From Gammaproteobacteria bacterium (GTDB lineage Bacteria > Pseudomonadota > Gammaproteobacteria > Eutrophobiales > Eutrophobiaceae), in contig VYCZ01000033.1 of the NCBI GenBank assembly GCA_009843675.1, forward strand, positions 1-5,592: a DNA stretch of 5,592 nt, given 5' to 3'. The notes under the pieces were generated by a model that saw only the letters and a program-made list of their open reading frames with translations, was not told the origin of the DNA and ran no database searches. Position numbers and translations under genes: made by a program. This document shows positions 1 through 5,592 of this stretch, piece by piece. Every line of letters begins with the position of its first letter. Within the stretch, counting starts at the first letter, position 1.

Positions 1-345
1 CTGGCTCCCGAGTGGACCATGGCTGCACTCGCAGAATATACGTTTAACCTCAGTCCGACCTATGATGGTTTCGCCCGGGTTGAGTGGACTTACAGGGACG
101 GGACCAAGACCAATGTTGCCGGACTGATACACGAGGGTTTTCCCTATTATTCGCCCAGCTACGATTTCTTTAACGTGCGCGCCGGCATCCGCCATAAGAA
201 CTTTACCATCACCGGGTATGCCGAGAATGTATTTGACAGCAATTACTACCCGAATGCCTACGTCAAGGCCTGGGCCAGTGGCATGTCCGTTGAACCGTCC
301 TTTCGGACATACGGTATTCGCTTAAGGTACACGTACGGTGAATAG
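1..345 (+). CDS. TonB-dependent receptor, C-terminal fragment (5' end outside window)
   Basis: Reading frame 1 is open from the first base to the TAG at 343-345. It encodes the last 114 residues of an outer-membrane TonB-dependent receptor, i.e. the final strands of the beta-barrel. The frame starts LAPEWT, upstream of the Met at base 19, and this aligns with LSPEWT in the complete receptor that follows. The 19-21 ATG is therefore an internal Met, not the start. Identifying features are alternating aromatic strand motifs (YDGFARVEWTY, YDFFNVRAG), the family-typical 'ITGYAENVF', and the ending RYTYGE. By hand alignment it is about 80% identical to residues 647-762 of the next gene, apart from a 13-residue loop at bases 100-138 that is unrelated and two residues shorter. 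It is a tandem paralog, truncated only by the window edge; signal peptide and plug are not visible. Such receptors import a ligand across the outer membrane using TonB-ExbBD energy. Ligand unknown. Confidence 0.9.
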   Translation: MAPEWTMAALAEYTFNLSPTYDGFARVEWTYRDGTKTNVAGLIHEGFPYYSPSYDFFNVRAGIRHKNFTITGYAENVFDSNYYPNAYVKAWASGMSVEPSFRTYGIRLRYTYGE

Positions 346-384
346 GGTATTCTGTTACAGACGGGAAGAACGTCTTCATTCATA

Positions 385-408
385 AGGGGTATAACGGATA
401 GGGGTATA
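385..408 (+). repeat. 9-bp direct repeat AGGGGTATA in receptor leader
   Basis: AGGGGTATA occurs at 385-393 and again at 400-408, a 15-base period, within the 69-base gap just upstream of the second receptor. The downstream copy supplies AGGGG at 400-404, ten bases before the ATG at 415, and is the only plausible though weak Shine-Dalgarno element. The pair could be a duplicated ribosome binding site, a small regulator or translational-repressor site, or chance. The repeat itself is plainly visible; its role is inference. Confidence 0.4.
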
Positions 409-414
409 TTTGAG

Positions 415-2703
415 ATGAATAACATTTGTTACTGTTTCTGCCGGGCTGTGCGGCCTGTTATTACTGGTTTTGGGCTGATATTGTTGGGGTTATCCAACGC
501 TCTCATTGCCCAGGACAATGTCGGGATTGAGGAAGTGGTGGTCACCGCGCAGAGACGCGAGCAGAACCTGCAGGACGTCCCGATCAGTATTTCCGCGTTC
601 AGTGGCGATGCTATTGAGGCTTATATGTTCAAAGATGTATCGGACTATGTTATGAGAACCCCTAATGCCAGTTGGAAAACTGATGGTTCCAAGTCTCGGC
701 GGGAACTGGCCCTCCGGGGTGTGAGCACCTTCCTGGACGTCAACACCACCCTGAGATCAGCTACATTTGCGTTTTACATGGATGATTTCAGTATTAACGG
801 CAGTTCAAGCAACCCGCCTATCATGGACGTGGAACGCATTGAAATATTGCGCGGCCCCCAGGCGACTTATTTCGGCAGGAACGCAACAGGAGGAGGAATC
901 AGCATCACCACGAAGAAGCCCCACAACGACTTGGCAGGCTCGGTGATGGTGGATTATTCCAATTTTGATACCAAGGACGTGGAAGGCACCGTCAACATCC
1001 CGATCGTGAAAGATGTACTGGCCGTGCGTGGCAATATCAAATACACCGAGACTGACGGAAACATCAAGAATATCCATCCTATCGGTGGCGGTAATGAGTC
1101 TGAATACAAGTATGCCAGGACTGCCATACGTTTCACACCAAATGATGACCTGACTGTCGATGTAACGGGAACTATCGCCTCCGAGAGATCAGACATGCGT
1201 GAAGGCGTACCTTCCGGACATTGGTCATTCTTTGCAGAACGGTTATATCTGAATGATCTCAAGAGGTTTCCCGATGCTGACGGAGACGGCAGGGCTGAGG
1301 CTCTGCCTGATGGAATTGGTTTTTGGCCGGAGAACAGGAACAAGGTGAATTACGATTATCCTCAGAACGTTGGCACCAATTTTCGGATTATAACCGGGCG
1401 GGTGGATTATGAACTTCCCAAGGTACTGTTAACGAGTATTACCGGTTATATCAACTCCAACTTTTACCTGAATGGCGACGTGGATGGCAGCAGTCTGGAT
1501 GGTTACTATGAATTCAGGAACATTTCACGCGATAGCTTCAGTCAGGAACTACGCATACAGAATCTTGATGAAACGTCCCGCCTACGCTGGAATATCGGTG
1601 GTTTGTATGCTGAAGACAATGGGCACAAACATACTCATACTCATCCCGGTATTGACAGTATTTTTGTTGACCTTGGCTTTTTTCAACCCGGCGATACTTT
1701 TCCCGGACCCATAGATGATTGGGATGGGATTGAAGGTTGGGCTTTGTTCGGCCAGGTTGACGCTGACTTCACGCAAAATTTGACTCTGTCAGTGGGTGGC
1801 CGCTACAGCGAGGAAACAAGGAAGGTAAGAGTGGATACGAATCCTTCGGTGAAGAAAAAATTTACCAGTTTCTCTCCAAGGTTCTCAATAAATTATTCTA
1901 TAACCGATGATATCAACCTGTATACCACCATATCAAAAGGCTTCAAGGCAGGTGGCGTGACTTGGTTTTTTGATCGGGGGGTACCTTTTGACCACGAGAT
2001 CATGTGGAACTATGAAGTCGGAGTTAAAGCAGATCTCCTTAATAACCGGCTAAGAATTAACGCGGCTGCGTTCTACATGGACTGGAGTGATATGCAGGTT
2101 GGGTTTCTGGCGTCCGGACTGGTGGAAGGAGAGCAAGGAGGCGTAGTCGTCAGTAACGCTGATTCGGCATTCACGAAAGGTGTGGAAGTCGCTGTTACTG
2201 CCGCTCCTGTCGATAATTTGACTGTGAATTTCAGCGCCGGTTACCTCAAGGCGGAATTTGAAAAGGCCAGAATTTTTGTTCGAGATAATGTCTGCAACCA
2301 CAGACCACCTTCTACGGAATGCAACCACGTAATGGACGGCCGCCCAACTCCATTGTCTCCTGAGTGGACCCTGGCGGCTGATGCTGAATATACTTTCAAT
2401 CTTACTCCGACTTACGATGGTTTTGCTCGTGTCGAATGGACATACCGCGACACGGTGGATAGGCCTCAGGTGGAAGATTTGTTGAGACCGGATGAGTTTC
2501 CCTGGCAGATACCTAGCTATGACTTCTTCAATGTGCGCGCTGGTGTACGCCATAAGAACTTCATCATCACTGGTTATGCCGAGAACGTGTTCAATAGTCG
2601 TATTTACCAGAATGCTTATCGAAAGGCATGGGCGAGTGGTGTGACCGTGGAACCGTTGCCGCGCAGCTACGGCATTCGCGTTAGATATACCTACGGCGAG
2701 TAA
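415..2703 (+). CDS. TonB-dependent outer-membrane receptor (complete)
   Basis: A 762-residue TonB-dependent receptor of normal length, predicted to take up a ligand across the outer membrane with TonB-ExbBD energy. Residues 1-32 form a signal peptide: a basic n-region, hydrophobic VITGFGLILLGL, and likely cleavage after A32 (LIA|QD). Three Cys (5, 7, 9) in the n-region are unusual. The TonB-box-like start of the mature protein is EEVVVTAQRR (39-48). The plug spans about 50-168 and includes the conserved ERIEILRGPQ (140-149) and FGRNATGGG (153-161). The 22-strand-type barrel fills about 170-762. Internal landmarks are a DADGDGRAE loop (287-295), a His cluster HKHTHTH (404-410), paired CNH motifs (627-629, 636-638) and the C-terminal strand ending RYTYGE. 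It follows a paralog by 69 bases and precedes two exported amidohydrolases, suggesting an uptake partner for their substrate. Base composition is more AT-rich than the hydrolases. Siderophore, peptide or plant/algal-compound ligands are all possible; the sequence does not decide. Confidence 0.95.
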   Translation: MNNICYCFCRAVRPVITGFGLILLGLSNALIAQDNVGIEEVVVTAQRREQNLQDVPISISAFSGDAIEAYMFKDVSDYVMRTPNASWKTDGSKSRRELALRGVSTFLDVNTTLRSATFAFYMDDFSINGSSSNPPIMDVERIEILRGPQATYFGRNATGGGISITTKKPHNDLAGSVMVDYSNFDTKDVEGTVNIPIVKDVLAVRGNIKYTETDGNIKNIHPIGGGNESEYKYARTAIRFTPNDDLTVDVTGTIASERSDMREGVPSGHWSFFAERLYLNDLKRFPDADGDGRAEALPDGIGFWPENRNKVNYDYPQNVGTNFRIITGRVDYELPKVLLTSITGYINSNFYLNGDVDGSSLDGYYEFRNISRDSFSQELRIQNLDETSRLRWNIGGLYAEDNGHKHTHTHPGIDSIFVDLGFFQPGDTFPGPIDDWDGIEGWALFGQVDADFTQNLTLSVGGRYSEETRKVRVDTNPSVKKKFTSFSPRFSINYSITDDINLYTTISKGFKAGGVTWFFDRGVPFDHEIMWNYEVGVKADLLNNRLRINAAAFYMDWSDMQVGFLASGLVEGEQGGVVVSNADSAFTKGVEVAVTAAPVDNLTVNFSAGYLKAEFEKARIFVRDNVCNHRPPSTECNHVMDGRPTPLSPEWTLAADAEYTFNLTPTYDGFARVEWTYRDTVDRPQVEDLLRPDEFPWQIPSYDFFNVRAGVRHKNFIITGYAENVFNSRIYQNAYRKAWASGVTVEPLPRSYGIRVRYTYGE

Positions 2704-2727
2704 TATAAGACGTTTTTCCAGGTGTAA

Positions 2728-2750
2728 TACCGGCCAGGGAATGGCCGGTA
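2728..2750. repeat. Perfect 9-bp hairpin after receptor gene
   Basis: TACCGGCCA (2728-2736) and TGGCCGGTA (2742-2750) form a perfect GC-rich 9-bp stem with a 5-base GGGAA loop, starting 25 bases after the receptor stop codon. No T-tract follows it on either strand, so it is not a standard rho-independent terminator. It may stabilise the receptor mRNA 3' end or attenuate read-through into the amidohydrolases. Structure is seen directly; function is inferred. Confidence 0.6.
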
Positions 2751-2806
2751 CCCAGTTACAGGGACGTAATCATATGTGTCGCCTGTGGTGACCTCTTATT
2801 GGCTGG

Positions 2807-2827
2807 ATTCCCGCGTGCGCGGGCAAT
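2807..2827. repeat. Short palindromic intergenic repeat, copy 1
   Basis: ATTCCCGCG-TG-CGCGGGCAAT is an imperfect palindrome (one bulged C at 2824) flanked by CTGG on the left and GACGAA on the right. This matches the general pattern of the small 'ATTCCCGC…GCGGGAATGACG' palindromes dispersed between genes in many proteobacteria; read on the minus strand it gives the familiar spurious peptide PAHAGIQ. It sits between the receptor and the first amidohydrolase, 68 bases before the latter's ATG. A related copy lies at 4196-4222, sharing AATGACGAA at its right edge. Confidence 0.6.
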
Positions 2828-2883
2828 GACGAACAAAGGAACATGAGCTTTCGGCCAGGAGAGACGATAAACTCATAATTTTT

Positions 2884-2889
2884 GGGGGT
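2884..2889 (+). promoter_or_regulatory. Ribosome binding site of first amidohydrolase
   Basis: GGGGGT, six bases before the ATG at 2896, differs from GGAGGT only by a G that can still wobble-pair with U of the anti-Shine-Dalgarno. Together with the signal peptide that begins directly at this Met, it supports 2896 as the start. Confidence 0.5.
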
Positions 2890-2895
2890 ACTGAA

Positions 2896-4182
2896 ATGAG
2901 CATAGCGCGGATACGATTCCGTATCATATTCCTGATTTTCCTTGCAATAACCGTTCAAGCCGATGACTTGCCTGCCGCCGCCACTGCCATTGTCGGTGGC
3001 ACGGTCGTCAATCTTGACGGCGAAGCACCACTGGAAAATGCCGTTATCCTGGTGGAAGGGAAGCGCATCACGGCAATCGGTGCGGCAAACGATGTCAACA
3101 TCCCTGAAGGCACCGAACAGATAGACGCCGCGGGCGTCTGGCTGATCCCCGGCCTCATGAACATGCACGTCCACCTGGGGCTGATCCTCCCCGGCAAGAT
3201 GGCAGCAGAATTGGCCAACGAGAGCGAAGCGGCACTGGCGTTGCGCATGGCCGCGAACGCTCGTGCGTCCCTGCAGGCCGGCGTCACCACCATACGTCTG
3301 ACGGGGGATACGGCGCACGCCGACCTGGCGCTGATGCGGGCGATAAACAAAGGGCAGGCGGACGGCCCGCGCATCTTCAGTTCCGGAGAATCACTTACGA
3401 TAACCGCCGGGCACGGGTCAAAAGGCAAGAGAAATTATGACGGCCCGGACGAACTGGTAAAAGCCGCGCGCACACAGATCAGCGCCGGGGCAAAATGGAT
3501 CAAGATCCTTATATCCGGCGGGATAGCCACCGCCGGTGGCGATCTTGATGCAGTACTGATGACACCCGGGGAGATCAGTGCAGTGATCGACGCGGCCCAC
3601 CGCTTCGGGGTGAAGGTGACGGCACATTCCGGTTCCCCGACAGCGACAAGCATTGCCGTAGACTACGGACTGGATAGCGTCGAACACGGTTATTTCCTTG
3701 ATCGTCCGACCCTGAAGAAAATGAAGGAACACGGCACCTGGCTGGTGCCGACCATCGTCGTCAGCCAACCGGCTACAGAGCCGTTCTTCAAGGCAATCGG
3801 CTCGCCGCCGTGGTACCTGGCACGGCGTGATTCCGCCGGCATAGCGCATTGGAAGGCGCTGCAGATGGCTATAGAAGAAGGGGTCAATATCGCCCTGGGC
3901 ACCGACCAGCATCCGCACGAACCCAATGACGGGACCACCGCGACCGCCCGCGAGGCGCAATACTATGCGGACGCCGGCATGACGCCGCTGCAGGCATTGC
4001 GCTCGGCAACGATAGAACCCGCCAGGATGCTGGAGGCGGAGGATGAGATAGGCTCACTGGAGGTGGGCAAGTATGCCGATATCGTTGCCGTGGACAGTGA
4101 CCCCACGGAAGACATCAAGGCATTGCGCAACATCCTGCTGGTGATGAAAGGGGGCAAGGTTTACCGTAATTTATTGAAGTAA
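2896..4182 (+). CDS. Exported metal-dependent amidohydrolase (imidazolonepropionase-like, COG1228 group)
   Basis: A 428-residue amidohydrolase-superfamily enzyme, predicted periplasmic. Residues 1-22 are a Sec signal peptide (basic IARIRFR, hydrophobic IIFLIFLAITV, cleavage after VQA). A small beta domain (about 29-83 plus 385-425, including GKYADIVAVD) encloses the TIM barrel. All expected metal ligands are visible: HxH at H91/H93 (GLMNMHVHLG), K203 (WIKILISGG, the candidate carboxylated bridging lysine), H244 (VTAHSG), H264 (VEHG) and D337 (LGTDQ). This pattern fits the binuclear enzymes of the group, which include Xaa-Arg/Lys dipeptidases such as Cc2672 and ochratoxin amidohydrolases, rather than true cytosolic imidazolonepropionase. 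Expected chemistry is hydrolysis of an amide or peptide bond; the substrate is not deducible. It lies 192 bases after the receptor and 56 bases before a close paralog, likely co-transcribed with the latter. An active-site neighbour, H339, is Leu in the paralog. Family call is firm, substrate open. Confidence 0.93.
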   Translation: MSIARIRFRIIFLIFLAITVQADDLPAAATAIVGGTVVNLDGEAPLENAVILVEGKRITAIGAANDVNIPEGTEQIDAAGVWLIPGLMNMHVHLGLILPGKMAAELANESEAALALRMAANARASLQAGVTTIRLTGDTAHADLALMRAINKGQADGPRIFSSGESLTITAGHGSKGKRNYDGPDELVKAARTQISAGAKWIKILISGGIATAGGDLDAVLMTPGEISAVIDAAHRFGVKVTAHSGSPTATSIAVDYGLDSVEHGYFLDRPTLKKMKEHGTWLVPTIVVSQPATEPFFKAIGSPPWYLARRDSAGIAHWKALQMAIEEGVNIALGTDQHPHEPNDGTTATAREAQYYADAGMTPLQALRSATIEPARMLEAEDEIGSLEVGKYADIVAVDSDPTEDIKALRNILLVMKGGKVYRNLLK

Positions 4183-4195
4183 TGAGGCATCAGCC

Positions 4196-4222
4196 CGTCA
4201 TTCCGCGAAGCCCGGAATGACG
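4196..4222. repeat. Short palindromic intergenic repeat, copy 2
   Basis: CGTCATTCCG (4196-4205) and CGGAATGACG (4213-4222) form a perfect 10-bp stem with a 7-base loop. The sequence belongs to the same general palindrome type as the copy at 2807-2827 and ends in the same AATGACGAA. It occupies half of the 56-base gap between the two amidohydrolase genes and ends six bases before the GGAGG ribosome binding site, so in mRNA it would be a hairpin just upstream of the second gene's translation start. No T-run follows, so it is not a canonical terminator; it may be an RNA-processing or stability element, or simply a dispersed repeat. Confidence 0.65.
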
Positions 4223-4227
4223 AATGC

Positions 4228-4232
4228 GGAGG
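4228..4232 (+). promoter_or_regulatory. Shine-Dalgarno GGAGG that selects a GTG start
   Basis: GGAGG lies six bases before GTG at 4239, an ideal distance. It lies downstream of the alternative in-frame ATG at 4224, which has only the palindrome and no Shine-Dalgarno before it. The site therefore argues for initiation at 4239. Confidence 0.75.
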
Positions 4233-4238
4233 CGTGAA

Positions 4239-5525
4239 GTGAACATCAACCGGGTACTGTCAAGCACAGTAGTTCTGATCTTCCTCACAGCATCTGTCCT
4301 GACAGCACATGCAGCCGGAACCACCGCCATCGTCGGCGGCACGGTGGTAGACCTGGCGGGTAAAGCGTCCATTAAGAATGCCGTTATCCTCGTGGCAGGG
4401 GACAGGATTGCAGCTATCGGCAAAGCCGGCAGCGTGGACATCCCAGAGGGCGCCCAACAGGTGGATGCCGGGGGCGCCTGGCTCATCCCCGGTCTGATGA
4501 ATATGCACGTTCATCTCGGCCTCGTTATGCCCGGCAGGATGACTGCTGAATTGCACGATGAAAGCGAGGCGGCACTGGCGCTGCGCATGGCCGCGAATGC
4601 GCGCGAGACCCTGCTGGCCGGCGTCACCACCATCCGCCTGACGGGCAGCCGGGCACATGCCGACCTGGCTTTGATGAGAGCGATAAACAAGGGCCAGGCC
4701 GACGGTCCGCGCATCTTCAGCGCCGGCGAAACGCTCACCATTACCGCGGGGCACGGGTCGAAAAAGCCGGGAAAAAGGAATTATGACGGTCCGGACGAAC
4801 TGGTAAAAGCGGCGCGCACCCAGATCAGCGCCGGGGCTAAATGGCTCAAGATCCTGATTTCAGGCGGGATAGCGACCGACGGCGGCGGTCTTGCCGCGGC
4901 ATTGATGACGCCCGGGGAAATCCAGGCGGTGATCGACGCGGCCCACCGCTTCGGTGTGAAGGTGACTGCACACTCCGGCTCCCCGGCAGCGACAAACATT
5001 GCCGTAGACGCCGGACTTGACTGCGTCGAACATGGTTATTTCCTGGATAGACCCACCCTGAAAAAGATGAAAGAACACGGTACCTGGCTGGTGCCGACCA
5101 TCGTTGTTACCGCACCCGGGACGCAGCCGTTTTTTGAGCGCATGGGCATGCCCCCGTGGTACATGGAGCGGCGTAATTCCGCCGGCAAGTTACACTGGCG
5201 GGCACTGGAGATGGCCATTGAAGAAGGTGTCAATATCGCCCTGGGTACCGACCAATTGCCGCACGAGCCCAATGACGGGACCACGGCAACTGCGCTCGAG
5301 GCGCAATACTACGTGGAAGCAGGTATGACGCCGCTGCAGGCGTTGCGCTCGGCGACCATAGAAGCCGCCAGGTTGCTGGAAGCGGAGGATGAGATCGGAT
5401 CTCTGGAAACAGGCAAGTACGCCGATATCGTGGCTTTGGACAAAGACCCGACACAAGACATCAGGGCGCTACGCAATATCCTGCTGGTGATGAAAGGCGG
5501 CAAGGTCTACCGTAATAATCTTTGA
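4239..5525 (+). CDS. Exported metal-dependent amidohydrolase, tandem paralog
   Basis: A 428-residue paralog of the preceding amidohydrolase, about 83% identical over the mature region by hand count. The start chosen is GTG 4239 because of the well-placed GGAGG; starting at ATG 4224 would add five residues (MRRRE) and give 433. From the GTG, residues 1-25 form a signal peptide (hydrophobic STVVLIFLTASVL, cleavage after AHA), so it should act in the periplasm. Metal ligands are all kept: H90/H92, K204, H245, H265 and D338. Differences from the first copy include Leu instead of His two residues after the catalytic Asp (L340), a two-residue insertion (KP) after the AGHGSK motif, Cys in DCVEH, and most changes in the N-terminal beta domain and the segment around PFFERMGMPPW. 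Expected to hydrolyse amide or peptide bonds, perhaps on a substrate related to but distinct from that of its neighbour. Probably co-transcribed with it, 56 bases apart. Confidence 0.93.
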   Translation: MNINRVLSSTVVLIFLTASVLTAHAAGTTAIVGGTVVDLAGKASIKNAVILVAGDRIAAIGKAGSVDIPEGAQQVDAGGAWLIPGLMNMHVHLGLVMPGRMTAELHDESEAALALRMAANARETLLAGVTTIRLTGSRAHADLALMRAINKGQADGPRIFSAGETLTITAGHGSKKPGKRNYDGPDELVKAARTQISAGAKWLKILISGGIATDGGGLAAALMTPGEIQAVIDAAHRFGVKVTAHSGSPAATNIAVDAGLDCVEHGYFLDRPTLKKMKEHGTWLVPTIVVTAPGTQPFFERMGMPPWYMERRNSAGKLHWRALEMAIEEGVNIALGTDQLPHEPNDGTTATALEAQYYVEAGMTPLQALRSATIEAARLLEAEDEIGSLETGKYADIVALDKDPTQDIRALRNILLVMKGGKVYRNNL

Positions 5526-5527
5526 AT

Positions 5528-5541
5528 AAAAGGGGACAGGT
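5528..5541. other. AAAAGGGGACAGGT motif in 3' non-coding tail
   Basis: The 67 bases after the last stop contain AAAAGGGGACAGGT, then a C-rich run (CCCCCTCCCC, 5551-5560), and no reading frame. From memory, AAAGGGGACAG-type strings recur as dispersed repeats, often near IS200-like (REP-associated) transposases, in gammaproteobacteria. Whether this is one of them cannot be tested here. No convincing terminator hairpin was found before the window ends. Confidence 0.25.
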
Positions 5542-5592
5542 AACTACTCACCCCCTCCCCGTTAATTCTACCTGAATTTACCGTCAAGTTGC

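Noticed and set aside
19..345. A separate 108-residue small protein starting at ATG 19
   Set aside because: The frame is open upstream to base 1 and the upstream residues LAPEWT align with the second receptor, so the Met is internal.
365..377. GAAGA-ACG-TCTTC inverted repeat downstream of the first receptor
   Set aside because: Only 5 bp of stem with a 3-base loop and no T-tract; too weak to call a terminator or operator.
355..395. Sigma-70 promoter before the receptor (TTACAG at 355-360, TATAAC at 390-395)
   Set aside because: The 29-base spacing is far outside the usual 16-18, and no better -35 box is visible for TATAAC.
2050..2553. Minus-strand frame of 167 residues inside the receptor
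   Set aside because: It is antisense to continuous barrel coding sequence, with no recognisable motif or ribosome binding site.
2770..3428. Minus-strand open frames of 182 and 157 residues over the start of the first amidohydrolase
   Set aside because: They lie antisense to a gene with full family motifs, and the longer one translates the palindromic repeat (PAHAGIQ). These are shadow frames in high-GC coding sequence.
4217..4237. Six-codon mini-frame (ATG to TGA) ending just before GTG 4239, as a leader peptide
   Set aside because: Too short, with no ribosome binding site of its own; its ATG is part of the palindrome. Likely chance.
5532..5560. Possible terminator from GGGG (5532-5535) pairing with CCCC (5551-5560)
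   Set aside because: Only about five pairs over a long loop, and no T-tract after it.

Overview
The window looks like a piece of a proteobacterial chromosome, most likely a gammaproteobacterium. The evidence is TonB-dependent outer-membrane receptors with the plug style 'VVVTAQRREQNLQDVPISIS', Sec-exported amidohydrolases, and short intergenic palindromes of the 'ATTCCCGC…GCGGG(A)ATGACG' kind that are common in that group. Genus cannot be called from this sequence. All credible genes lie on the + strand.

Layout: (1) bases 1-345 are the 3' end of a TonB-dependent receptor gene cut by the window edge. (2) Bases 415-2703 are a complete second receptor, a tandem paralog of the first; the shared C-terminal barrel is about 80% identical by hand alignment outside one variable loop. 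(3) Bases 2704-2895 are a 192-base gap with a perfect 9-bp hairpin and a palindromic repeat. (4) Bases 2896-4182 encode an exported metal-dependent amidohydrolase of the imidazolonepropionase-like (COG1228) group. (5) A 56-base gap holds a perfect 10-bp palindrome and a strong ribosome binding site. (6) Bases 4239-5525 encode a tandem paralog of that amidohydrolase, about 83% identical by hand count; the GTG start is preferred over an ATG 15 bases upstream. (7) The last 67 bases are non-coding and carry an AAAAGGGGACAGGT motif.

Taken together this is a doubly duplicated uptake-and-hydrolysis locus: two related outer-membrane receptors followed by two related, probably periplasmic, binuclear-metal hydrolases. 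The simplest inference is that the receptors import amide- or peptide-like compounds and the hydrolases cleave them in the periplasm, with each duplicated pair diversifying in its substrate-contacting parts. The substrate cannot be read from the sequence. No RNA gene, CRISPR array, transposase or convincing rho-independent terminator was seen.
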